Assembly (NCBI GenBank): GCA_947425005.1
Contig: CANDYP010000055.1
Location: 1-8,558, forward strand
Length of the DNA: 8,558 nt
Direction of reading: 5' to 3'
Source of the DNA: Rickettsiales bacterium
GTDB taxonomy: Bacteria > Pseudomonadota > Alphaproteobacteria > Rickettsiales > UBA1997
Shown: positions 1 to 6,901 of the stretch, piece after piece
Layout of the letters: every line of letters begins with the position of its first letter
Position numbering within the stretch: the first letter of the stretch is position 1
The notes under the pieces: model-generated
What the model saw: the letters and a program-made list of their open reading frames with translations, nothing else
Told to the model about the DNA's origin: nothing
Databases searched by the model: none
Translations under genes and position numbers: made by a program

Positions 1-80
1 CCTCTTTTTTTTGCAGCGTCTAAATTAGGCGACTGAAAGCCGTAAAGATTGGTAAAGATCTTGTCCTGTTCTTTGAGCAT
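1..80 (-). CDS. nuoF: NADH-quinone oxidoreductase subunit F, N-terminal fragment (cut by window edge)
   Basis: Reading the minus strand from the ATG at 80-78 gives 26 codons and runs off the window. The peptide starts MLKEQDKIFTNLYGF and reaches AAKKRG. NuoF and mitochondrial NDUFV1 begin with the same pattern: a short acidic/basic start, then D-[KR]-IFTNLYG, then a K/R-R-G that precedes the GDW segment. NuoF is the FMN- and NADH-binding subunit of respiratory complex I at the cytoplasmic membrane; its catalytic motifs lie outside the window. The frame stays open upstream to an ATG at 185, but that extension (hydrophobic, then PSSFEIPKK) is not typical of the family, so I prefer the start at 80. 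No Shine-Dalgarno is visible. The gene just upstream is the divergent secretin, so nuoE is not adjacent. Identification is from family motif memory on only 26 residues. Confidence 0.8.
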   Translation of the reverse strand, partial: MLKEQDKIFTNLYGFQSPNLDAAKKR

Positions 81-254
81 TTTTTGAATTTTTTTGGGGA
101 TTTCGAAGGAGGAGGGAAACACTTCGCGGACGGTAAAAATTATTTCGACAAAATCAATTGCCAAAAAGAACTTCGCAAATAACATCCGCCCGCTTCTCTA
201 TTCCTGCGTGGCAGAACCCCCCTATCGACCCTAGAAAATCAAGCTCCAAGGCCC
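81..254. promoter_or_regulatory. Divergent intergenic region between nuoF and the secretin operon
   Basis: This 174-base gap must hold the promoters for the minus-strand nuoF and the plus-strand secretin operon if both start here. No convincing -35/-10 pair, operator palindrome or riboswitch fold is visible. The only element near the secretin start is a weak AAGG at 248-251, three bases before the ATG, which is too close for a normal ribosome binding site. A C-run word (ACCCCCCTA at 216-224) recurs near the right end of the window. The regulatory role is inferred from gene orientation alone. Confidence 0.3.
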
Positions 255-1733
255 ATGAGTCTTTTAAGAAAAGTGCTACTTCCTGCGCTATTATTAGCAC
301 TACTTTCTTGCTCACAAGGCAAAGTAGCTTCGGTCGACAAAACAGATAAATCCAAAAAATCTTCCGAAGGAATATCAATTCCCAACTTCTCAAAATTAAT
401 CGTAACTCCACCACCGCCACAAATTGGTGGCGACAAAACCATCTCCTTTTCTGTTACCGATCAGATCCCTTTAAAAGACGTTTTAATTGAACTTGGCCGA
501 GTAGCCAAAATTGACGTAGATCTCGACAACACCATTTCCGGCGGCATCGTAATTAACGCTAAAAATCGCCCGCTCAAAGAAGTCATCGACCGCATCGCGG
601 TCATGGGCAAGCTTCGCTATTCTTATCAAAACGGCGTGCTGCATTTTGAGCGTGACGCCCCTTATTCCAAAAATTATTTCGTTGATTTCCTGTCGGCCAG
701 CCTTTTGTGGACTGACGTCGAAGCCAACTTAACCGCCATCCTGACCAATGGCACCGACTCTTCCGACTCTAGCTCCGCCTCTAGCGATCCCTTCTCTTCC
801 TCATCTGCTTCTATTTCAAAATTCACCAGCAACAAATCAGCTGGGATCATTGCGGTTTACGCAACCAAAGCACAGCACGAAGAAATCTCGCAATATCTTG
901 CTGACGTTTACAAAACTTCTTCTGCGCAAGTGTTGATTGAGGCAAAAGTTGTAGAAGTAACTTTGTCTAAAGAGTTTTCTTCTGGCATTGACTGGACGTG
1001 GGTTGAGGGCGGTAAATCAGCCTCATCTACCGGGGGAGCCGTTGCATCACCATCCCTAACCGCCGTCATTCCTAAGATAAAATTATTCGGTCTTGACGGA
1101 AATCTCAGCGCCAGCATTAAAGCCTTGGAAAAATTTGGCGACTCTAAAGCCATTTCCAGCCCAAGAATCAATGCCATCAACAATCAAAAGGCCACGCTCG
1201 ATTTTTCACAAAAGAAGGTTTATTTCACTGTAAGCGCATCATCTTCAACCTCCACCGGCACCGCCACTAATACAGTAGCCACCGTGACCGCAACCAAAAA
1301 TGAGGTGGACGTTGGGGTTAAGCTCGACATCACCCCTTCCATCAATCTTGGCACCAGCGAAATCACCCTCGATATCAAGCCTAAATTATCCATTGATTCC
1401 GGCGAAGTTGCGGTAGATCCATCCGTGAATCCATCTACCGGTGTTAGCTTGGGCAACAAAATTCCAATCATCAACACCCGAGAACTCAGCACCATCGCCA
1501 AAGTCCAAAGCGGCAACATTCTGGTTATTGGCGGCTTGATGACTCAAAGCGCTTCCGACAGCGAGTCCGGCATTCCTTTCCTTATGAGGATCCCGGTTTT
1601 GAAATATTTGTTCGGATATGTGAGCAAAAAATCATCTACAGTCGAAACCGTAATCTTCATCAAAGCCACCATCATTAATAGCGGCTCTGTGCCGGATAAG
1701 CATGATCGCGGCACCTACAACCCCATCAAGTAA
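255..1733 (+). CDS. Outer-membrane secretin lipoprotein (MshL/PilQ/GspD family)
   Basis: This 492-residue protein should form a multimeric outer-membrane channel for a type IV pilus or type II-like secretion machine. The start is supported by a lipoprotein signal peptide: basic MSLLRK, a hydrophobic stretch at 7-17, and a lipobox LLSC with the acylated cysteine at 19. A secretin/TonB short N-terminal (STN-like) domain spans about 65-130. A second N-domain runs about 138-235, interrupted by a Ser-rich tract at 168-187 and ending in VLIEAKVVEVTLS. The C-terminal secretin barrel spans about 285-475, with SSPRINAINNQKA (301-313), VGVKLDITPSI (353-363), VQSGNILVIGGLM (417-429) and the signature GIPFLMRIPVLKYLFG (439-454). 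A second Ser/Thr-rich loop lies at 327-346. The lipoprotein form and Ser-rich insert resemble MshL/BfpB secretins more than classical GspD (inference). It heads an operon with a permease 18 bases downstream. No ATPase, platform protein or pilin gene is in view, so the substrate is unknown. Confidence 0.9.
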   Translation: MSLLRKVLLPALLLALLSCSQGKVASVDKTDKSKKSSEGISIPNFSKLIVTPPPPQIGGDKTISFSVTDQIPLKDVLIELGRVAKIDVDLDNTISGGIVINAKNRPLKEVIDRIAVMGKLRYSYQNGVLHFERDAPYSKNYFVDFLSASLLWTDVEANLTAILTNGTDSSDSSSASSDPFSSSSASISKFTSNKSAGIIAVYATKAQHEEISQYLADVYKTSSAQVLIEAKVVEVTLSKEFSSGIDWTWVEGGKSASSTGGAVASPSLTAVIPKIKLFGLDGNLSASIKALEKFGDSKAISSPRINAINNQKATLDFSQKKVYFTVSASSSTSTGTATNTVATVTATKNEVDVGVKLDITPSINLGTSEITLDIKPKLSIDSGEVAVDPSVNPSTGVSLGNKIPIINTRELSTIAKVQSGNILVIGGLMTQSASDSESGIPFLMRIPVLKYLFGYVSKKSSTVETVIFIKATIINSGSVPDKHDRGTYNPIK

Positions 1734-1751
1734 CAGAAAATACTCACTCCA

Positions 1752-2525
1752 ATGAAATCAATTCTAAAATACATCCTCCTCAGCGGTACCAGAGACCGGC
1801 TTTATCTTGGGCTTTTTATTTCCCTGATCCTCACTTTTTCTTTGTCAATTTTTTTGGGCTCAACCGCTTTGGTTGAAGAGCAACAAATGACCACCGCCTA
1901 CATTTCCGGCCTCAGCCGCGGCGTCTTAGTAGTTGGCACCATTCTCTTCGTCTGCCTCAACATCAATCGCGCTTTCGAAAACAAAGAAGTTGAGTTCATC
2001 CTCTCCAAAGCCATCTCGCGCGAGCAGTTCATTTTCGGCTATTTAGCCGGCTTCTTCATTGCAGTTTTGTTAATCATTATTCCGCTAGTTTTGGCAATTT
2101 TGCTCGTCACCAAAGCCGACAAATTCGGCCTTCTAATTTGGGGCCTCAGCCTTCTTTCCGAGCTGATGATCATGATTTCCTTCGCACTTTTATCTTCGCT
2201 AATTCTAAAAAATTCCTTCTCCTCAATAATGGCCACCCTCGGCTTCTACATCATTTCGCGCTTGATGGGAATGTTCGTAATGGCCATTAATTTGCCGGCA
2301 AAAATTACCGAAACCACTTTTGAACTTTCGTCCCACTCCTTCGCCCTCGTTTTAAAAATTCTTTCCGCCGTCTTCCCGCGCCTTGATTTATTCGGCCAAA
2401 GCGAGTGGTTAAATTACGGAATCACCGATTACAGCAATTTGAAAATCATTTTAATCCAATCGCTAATTTACATCCCGCTCATGATTTTCATGGCTTTCCA
2501 CGACTTTAAAAAGAAACAGTTCTAG
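1752..2525 (+). CDS. ABC-2 type transporter permease-like membrane protein
   Basis: This 257-residue integral membrane protein has about six hydrophobic segments at roughly 17-37, 52-70, 93-119, 127-151, 157-179 and 231-249. Between the second and third is NKEVEFILSKAISREQFIFG (77-96). It matches the cytoplasmic coupling motif of ABC-2 permeases (NosY/CcmB/drug-exporter type), where an acidic patch is followed by 'ILSKPISR.QFI.GK'. Such permeases normally dimerise and pair with a separate ATP-binding subunit. None is adjacent, so the partner must be encoded elsewhere, unless the protein has another role. It lies 18 bases after the secretin stop and 8 bases before the next gene, consistent with co-transcription. 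No Shine-Dalgarno precedes the ATG. The substrate cannot be told from sequence. The permease family call is moderately strong; a role linked to the secretin is inference from the operon. Confidence 0.7.
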   Translation: MKSILKYILLSGTRDRLYLGLFISLILTFSLSIFLGSTALVEEQQMTTAYISGLSRGVLVVGTILFVCLNINRAFENKEVEFILSKAISREQFIFGYLAGFFIAVLLIIIPLVLAILLVTKADKFGLLIWGLSLLSELMIMISFALLSSLILKNSFSSIMATLGFYIISRLMGMFVMAINLPAKITETTFELSSHSFALVLKILSAVFPRLDLFGQSEWLNYGITDYSNLKIILIQSLIYIPLMIFMAFHDFKKKQF

Positions 2526-2533
2526 TTGTTCTA

Positions 2534-3304
2534 ATGCCCTCAAATTTTCAGCCCCGATTTTTTTACCACCTCTATTCCCACAAAATATTCTTTTGGTTTT
2601 TTGTGGCGTTTTTTGGTTTGCAGCTGCTCTTCTGGCACAAAACCGAAAGCATCAAACCCAATCTTGAACTCCTCCCCCCAGCTCCCAGCAAATATTTAAT
2701 TTCCGCCGCCTCACTCGGCGACAAAGAATTTTTATTCCGCATCATGGCGGCGCGTTTGCAAAATTCGGGTGACGTCTTCGCCGGATTCGTCGCCCTCAAA
2801 AGATACGACTATTCCCGAATTTATCAGTGGCTGAAGTCTCTTGACGAGCTGAACGACAAATCAAATTTCGCCCCCTCTCTCGCCGCTTACGTTTACTCCC
2901 AAACCCAAAATTACGGCGACACCCGCTACATCGTGGACTATCTCGACGAGCACTCTGCCAAAGATGTCGACAAAAATTGGTGGTGGCTCTTCCAAGCGAT
3001 CTACATCGCGCGCGACAGAATGCACGACAACCGCCGCGCCTTAGATTTGGCTTACAAACTCAGCGAAAATAATGCCCAAAACGCGCCGTTTTGGACAAAA
3101 GAAATGCCCGCCTTCATCCACGAAGACATGGGGGACGGCTGCATGGCCTTCCAAGTTATTCAAAAGATTCTCAACGAAAGTGAAAGTGGCGTTCGCAAAG
3201 TTAATCCAGAAGAGCTGAATTTCATGCGCCACTTCATTCAAGAGCGCTTGCGCAAGTTGCAAGACGGAAAATTTGATCCCAAAAAATGCCAAGCAAAATT
3301 GTAG
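2534..3304 (+). CDS. Membrane-anchored helical (TPR-like) protein of unknown function
   Basis: I do not recognise a named family for this 256-residue protein. A short N-terminus rich in H, K and R is followed by one strongly hydrophobic helix at about 18-34 and then a soluble domain of some 215 residues. By the positive-inside rule this domain should face the periplasm. It is largely helical and rich in Trp and Tyr. Segments near 147-176 (WWWLFQAIYIARDRM then RRALDLAYKLS) and 187-216 (FWTKEMPAFIHEDMGDGC then AFQVIQKIL) have the spacing and small-residue pattern of degenerate tetratricopeptide repeats, suggesting protein-protein contacts. It begins 8 bases after the permease stop, and its last 19 bases overlap nadC. 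The tight linkage suggests it works with the permease and secretin, but this is guilt by association. Codon use matches its upstream neighbours (C-rich third positions), so there is no sign of recent transfer. No usual Shine-Dalgarno. Confidence 0.6.
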   Translation: MPSNFQPRFFYHLYSHKIFFWFFVAFFGLQLLFWHKTESIKPNLELLPPAPSKYLISAASLGDKEFLFRIMAARLQNSGDVFAGFVALKRYDYSRIYQWLKSLDELNDKSNFAPSLAAYVYSQTQNYGDTRYIVDYLDEHSAKDVDKNWWWLFQAIYIARDRMHDNRRALDLAYKLSENNAQNAPFWTKEMPAFIHEDMGDGCMAFQVIQKILNESESGVRKVNPEELNFMRHFIQERLRKLQDGKFDPKKCQAKL

Positions 3305-4161
3305 AAAAAAAAATATTTGCTGAAGAGTTAGAAAAAATCTGCAGAGCTGGCCTCAAGGAAGACAAGGCCCGACACGACATCACTTCCGATCTCACCATTC
3401 CCAATCACTCCAATATTTCATTTCAGATTTCCGCCCGCGAAGAAATTATTTTGTGCGGCGTTGACGCGATTCGCTTTTGCTTTGACGAGCTGACCAAACT
3501 TCCGAAATTTCAAAATATTTTTTTAGCCCTGCAAGTTAATGCCGAAGATGGCGACACGATCAAACCTCGCAGCCTGATCGCGCAAGGCTTTGGCGATGCC
3601 AAATTAGTTTTTGCTGCTGAGCGAGTAATTCTAAATTTGCTGCAACATTTAAGCGGAATTGCTACTTCGACCAATCAATTTGTTGAAGCTTTGGGCAATA
3701 AAAAGATCAAAATTTTAGACACGCGAAAAACTTTGCCTGGCCTGCGCGCCTTACAAAAACATGCGGTTGCGGTTGGAGGCGGACAAAATCACCGTTTCAA
3801 TTTGTCTGATTTAATTTTGATTAAGGACAATCACATTGCGGCGGCGGGAAGCGTGACAAATGCGATTGCGGCGGCGCAGAAAAGTAAGAAAAAATTAAAA
3901 ATTGAAGTGGAGTGCGACACGGTGGAGCAAGTCGCCGAAGCAGTAGGATCAAGGCCTGACATCATCATGCTCGACAACATGAAAATCGCTGACATTAAAA
4001 AATCGATTAAGCTGATTAACAAAAAATCGAAAATTGAAATTTCTGGCGGCGTGAGTTTGGAGACGATTAAAAACTTTGCGGAGTTGGAGATTGATTTTAT
4101 TTCGGTAGGCTCGCTGACTCATTCGGTTCGGGCGGTGGATATTGGGCTGGATGTTGTTTAG
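3286..4161 (+). CDS. nadC: Quinolinate phosphoribosyltransferase (nicotinate-nucleotide pyrophosphorylase, carboxylating)
   Basis: This 291-residue enzyme converts quinolinate and PRPP to nicotinate mononucleotide, CO2 and pyrophosphate (EC 2.4.2.19) in cytosolic NAD synthesis. Length and domain order fit the family: an N-terminal open-sandwich domain to about 118, then the alpha/beta barrel. Clear motifs are AERVILNLLQHLSGIAT (111-127), DTRKTLPGLRALQKHAVAVG (145-164) followed by GGQNHRFNL, the loop LIKDNHI (178-184), the barrel strand EVEC (207-210), MLDN (228-231), ISGGV (252-256) and the phosphate-binding VGSLTHS (274-280). The family's known catalytic Lys, Arg and His positions all appear filled. 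The start overlaps the previous gene by 19 bases, implying translational coupling. nadA and nadB are not nearby. Third-position base use changes sharply along the gene: C-ending codons dominate the first 50 codons (18 C, 5 G) and G-ending codons the last 50 (20 G, 5 C). Confidence 0.95.
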   Translation: MPSKIVEKKIFAEELEKICRAGLKEDKARHDITSDLTIPNHSNISFQISAREEIILCGVDAIRFCFDELTKLPKFQNIFLALQVNAEDGDTIKPRSLIAQGFGDAKLVFAAERVILNLLQHLSGIATSTNQFVEALGNKKIKILDTRKTLPGLRALQKHAVAVGGGQNHRFNLSDLILIKDNHIAAAGSVTNAIAAAQKSKKKLKIEVECDTVEQVAEAVGSRPDIIMLDNMKIADIKKSIKLINKKSKIEISGGVSLETIKNFAELEIDFISVGSLTHSVRAVDIGLDVV

Positions 4162-4194
4162 GTCGGAATCTGCAGTAGCAAACTGGGGCCAAAA

Positions 4195-4307
4195 CCTCCT
4201 TTGAAAAAGGAGGTGGCGCGTAGCGACGGAGGATTTCTTTAAGCAAGCTCGGAGTCTGTCTCGAGAAATCACCCGTCGCTACGCGCCACCCTCTTTTTCA
4301 AAGAGGG
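4195..4307. repeat. Palindromic intergenic repeat element, two inverted 44-base arms each with its own hairpin
   Basis: Arms at 4195-4238 and 4264-4307 are inverted copies that match at 38 of 44 positions, separated by a 25-base spacer. Each arm opens with a small perfect hairpin of 8 base pairs and a GAA-type loop: CCTCCTTT/AAAGGAGG at 4195-4213, and in the second arm the version CCCTCTTT/AAAGAGGG. A conserved core with a CGC-GTA-GCG mini-palindrome follows, then an ATTTCT end. Four of the six mismatches are compensatory and keep each arm's own hairpin paired. The element lies just downstream of nadC and just upstream of the ABC transporter. It has no coding frame and no U-tract, so it is not a standard intrinsic terminator. 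The build resembles REP/BIME-like or MITE-like palindromic repeats. Copy number in the genome cannot be seen from here. Confidence 0.85.
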
Positions 4308-4351
4308 CCCGCACCGAACTCTTGGCAAAGATAAAACAAAACTGGAAAAAA

Positions 4352-6130
4352 ATGCCCAAACCCCGAACCGCCTTCACCTTCCTCCTCAACTCCATCAAGC
4401 CTTTCAAATTCTACGTCGGACTCCACCTCTTCGTTGTGCTCTACAACGCAATTGACCTCTCGCTCTGGCCTTACCTCTCAAAACTTTTAGTCGACAAGCT
4501 CGCCGTTACGCCGCACGAAAGTGTAATCTCCGAAGTCTGGCCCGCCGTCCTACTGCTCAGTATTTTTACAATTCTGCCCAACTTAATTTGGCGCCTTTCC
4601 GATTTTTCTTGGCTGAATCTGACGCCGGCAATGAAGAAAAAAATCACCGCCGAATCAATGGATTACGCGATGCAACATTCGCACAATTATTTTCAAAATA
4701 ATTTTTCCGGATCTCTAGCCAATAAAGTACGCGATCTCGCGGGCTGCACTCCGCCAATGCTTGGCCGCATCCTGTACAGCTTTCTCAATGTAATTCTGAG
4801 CGTGGCAATCGCCTTCGTCGCACTGTTTTCAATCCACAAATTTTTTGCTTTCGGCCTAATTATTTGGGTAATTATTTTTACTCTAATGGCCCTCAAGGCC
4901 GCAAAAATTGCCGACCCGCTTTCGGTCAAAGCGGCGGATCAGCAAACCAAAATAATGGGCAATCTGGTTGATGTTTTGAGCAACATTACCAATGTGCACT
5001 TCTTCACCAGGTCGCGCTTCGAGAGCAATAGAATCAAGGCTCTACAAGATGACTACACCAAAATTTCCAAGCGTCGAAATATTTTTCTGTTAAAATTTTA
5101 CGTTGTTCACGCCTTCACTTTTTCTGCCTATTTTATCTTTTGCATTGTCACTCTGGTTTGGCTGTACGCCCAAGGCTCCGTTACGCTGGGCGACTTCATG
5201 ATGCTCTTCACAATCAACAATTGGATCATTCATTTGATGTGGATGTCGGCTAATGAAATGAACGGTTTTTTGGAAGATGTGGGCACGATTAATCAGGCTT
5301 TGTCGATCCTGAATGAGCCTTTGCAAATCAAGGATGCCAAGGATGCTAAAGCTCTTGCCGTCACTCGCGGCGAAATCATTTTTGAAAATGTGAGCTTTAA
5401 TTATTCGCCAGATTCCGCAGCGCTTTTTGCGAACAAAAATTTAACGATTCAGCCCGGACAAAAAGTTGGCCTAGTTGGCCATTCCGGCGGCGGTAAAACT
5501 TCTTTTGTGAATTTGATTTTACGTTTTTTCGACGTGAATTCAGGACGAATTTTAATCGACAAACAGGATATTTCCAAAGTTGAGCAGGACTCGCTGCGCA
5601 CTGCAATTGGAATGATCCCGCAAGATCCGTCACTTTTCCACCGCACGCTTTTAGAAAATATTTCTTACGGCTCCTCCAACAATAATTCCGAAGAAATAAT
5701 CGCGGCGGCCAAAAAAGCGCACGCTGACGAATTTATTTCTGAACTGCCTTGCGGCTACGATTCACTGGTTGGCGAGCGGGGCGTGAAGTTGTCGGGAGGA
5801 CAACGTCAGCGCATTGCAATCGCCCGCGCTTTCTTAAAAAATGCGCCGATTTTAATTTTAGACGAGGCGACCAGCCAGCTTGATTCAATCACTGAAACCC
5901 TGATTCAAGAAAGCTTGGAAAATTTAATGAAAGGCAAAACCACAATCGTGATTGCGCACCGTCTTTCCACGCTCAAACACATGGATCGCATTTTGGTTTT
6001 TGACAAAGGAAAAATCGTTGAGGACGGCTCGCACCAGGAATTACTTGATTTAAACGGCACTTACAAAAAACTTTGGGACTCGCAAGTCGGCGGATTTTTA
6101 ATCGAAATTTTGGACGAAAATAATGACTAA
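4352..6130 (+). CDS. ABC transporter, fused permease and ATP-binding protein (MsbA-like exporter fold)
   Basis: This half-size exporter has its membrane domain and ATPase on one chain and should act as a dimer in the inner membrane. Residue numbers here count from the alternative TTG start at 4322. The N-terminal domain has about six membrane helices, near 31-50, 70-90, 152-172, 174-194, 258-282 and 290-308. The ATPase domain (about 350-590) has Walker A GHSGGGKT (386-393), Q-loop MIPQDPSLF (431-439), signature LSGGQRQR (490-497), Walker B ILILDEATS (510-518), D-loop SQLD and H-loop IAHRLST (544-550), so it is catalytically complete. I choose ATG 4352, which has a weak GGA upstream; TTG 4322 would add 10 residues and put the start 15 bases past the palindromic element. 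The 3' end overlaps the next gene by 8 bases. The substrate is unknown; lipid or peptide export are both possible. The first 50 codons are strongly C-ending (31 C, 6 G). Confidence 0.9.
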   Translation: MPKPRTAFTFLLNSIKPFKFYVGLHLFVVLYNAIDLSLWPYLSKLLVDKLAVTPHESVISEVWPAVLLLSIFTILPNLIWRLSDFSWLNLTPAMKKKITAESMDYAMQHSHNYFQNNFSGSLANKVRDLAGCTPPMLGRILYSFLNVILSVAIAFVALFSIHKFFAFGLIIWVIIFTLMALKAAKIADPLSVKAADQQTKIMGNLVDVLSNITNVHFFTRSRFESNRIKALQDDYTKISKRRNIFLLKFYVVHAFTFSAYFIFCIVTLVWLYAQGSVTLGDFMMLFTINNWIIHLMWMSANEMNGFLEDVGTINQALSILNEPLQIKDAKDAKALAVTRGEIIFENVSFNYSPDSAALFANKNLTIQPGQKVGLVGHSGGGKTSFVNLILRFFDVNSGRILIDKQDISKVEQDSLRTAIGMIPQDPSLFHRTLLENISYGSSNNNSEEIIAAAKKAHADEFISELPCGYDSLVGERGVKLSGGQRQRIAIARAFLKNAPILILDEATSQLDSITETLIQESLENLMKGKTTIVIAHRLSTLKHMDRILVFDKGKIVEDGSHQELLDLNGTYKKLWDSQVGGFLIEILDENND

Positions 6131-6863
6131 AATCACTCAAGCTTTTATTTTTGCAGCCGGTCGTGGGGAACGCATGCGGCCGCTTACTGACTCGACTCCC
6201 AAGCCGCTCATTAAGATTAAAAATAAATCAATTCTTGATTACACGATTGAAAAATTAGACCAACTTCCTGACCTCAAAAAAATAATCATTAACGGATTTT
6301 ATTTGGCGGATCAGCTCGAGGAACATCTTAAAAAATTAAACAATCCGAAAATTATTTTTTCTCGCGAAGTTGAAAAAGTTGAAACTGGCGGCGGGCTACT
6401 ATTTGCAAAGGACGAGATTGATTTCAATCAACCGCTTTTAACCATTAACGGCGACATTTTGTGGCAGGAAAAATCTGTCACTTCTGACATTGAAACTATT
6501 TCAGCAGCTTGGAATCCTGAAGAATGCGACATTCTTTTAGGACTAAAAAAAACCGAAGAATATTTAGGCTACGACGGAAATATTCACGGCGGCGGTGATT
6601 TTATTTTGGATGGTGAGCGCCTTTTTAGATTTCCGGACGAGCCAATGAGTCACGTCTTTGTCGGCTTACAAATTATTAATCCGAAAATTTTAGAACGGGC
6701 GGAAAAAGAAAATCTCGGCCCGTGTTTTTCAATGTCACATTTTTACAGATCTGCGCTTGGTGAAGGTGGATTTTTACACCGCGTTAAGGGTGTGGAATTG
6801 AAGGGAAAATATTTTCACATTGGCACGGCAGATGCGGTGAAAATTACTGAAGAAAATCTGTAA
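6123..6863 (+). CDS. Sugar-1-phosphate nucleotidyltransferase, MurU-like (N-acetylmuramate 1-phosphate uridylyltransferase candidate)
   Basis: This 246-residue cytosolic enzyme has the single GT-A-like Rossmann domain of the NTP_transferase family. The N-terminal nucleotide loop is FAAGRGERMRPLTDSTPKPL (10-29), with the Gly-rich and Lys positions expected for binding NTP. VETGGGLLFA (86-95) and the metal-binding TINGDILW (107-114) follow; the C-terminal HIGTADA (232-238) matches the family's end motif. Length and the ETGGG/NGD spacing fit MurU, which activates recycled N-acetylmuramate in the peptidoglycan-recycling bypass, better than longer glucose- or mannose-specific enzymes. MurU normally works with the kinase AmgK, which is not in this window, so the substrate remains an inference (alternatives: heptose- or mannose-1-phosphate). 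The ATG overlaps the ABC transporter stop by 8 bases, so the two are translationally coupled. It ends 62 bases before the convergent hemE stop. Confidence 0.75.
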   Translation: MTKITQAFIFAAGRGERMRPLTDSTPKPLIKIKNKSILDYTIEKLDQLPDLKKIIINGFYLADQLEEHLKKLNNPKIIFSREVEKVETGGGLLFAKDEIDFNQPLLTINGDILWQEKSVTSDIETISAAWNPEECDILLGLKKTEEYLGYDGNIHGGGDFILDGERLFRFPDEPMSHVFVGLQIINPKILERAEKENLGPCFSMSHFYRSALGEGGFLHRVKGVELKGKYFHIGTADAVKITEENL

Positions 6864-6901
6864 ATTAAAAATTCAAACCCTTGATTTCACTGGGTAAAAG
6901 T

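Noticed and set aside
158..186. TTGCCA with 17-base spacing as a sigma-70 promoter for the secretin operon
   Set aside because: The -10 position reads AACATC, a poor match, and nothing else supports it.
158..349. Plus-strand 63-codon open frame before the secretin
   Set aside because: It overlaps the secretin start in another frame and has no recognisable features; the lipoprotein signal at 255 explains the region better.
154..420. Minus-strand 88-codon open frame upstream of nuoF
   Set aside because: It overlaps the secretin's signal peptide in antisense and shows no family pattern. The nuoF match is in another frame.
4195..4213. Hairpin after nadC as an intrinsic terminator
   Set aside because: The 8-bp stem is followed by TGGCGCG, with no T-run. 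It is one half of a repeated arm structure.
3949..4272. Minus-strand 107-codon open frame across the nadC end and palindromic element
   Set aside because: It is antisense to conserved NadC motifs and runs through the inverted repeat, so it is a chance open frame.
4195..4307. CRISPR-like repeat-spacer unit
   Set aside because: There are only two arms, in inverted orientation, with one spacer and no cas genes.
5329..5352. Small in-frame duplication encoding KDAKDAKALA in the ABC transporter linker
   Set aside because: A two-unit repeat in the flexible linker before the ATPase domain is common and needs no special explanation.
6864..6901. ACCC/GGGT stem as a terminator for the nucleotidyltransferase or hemE
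   Set aside because: The stem is only four base pairs with an 11-base loop; the T-rich tail on the minus side is suggestive but too weak to call.
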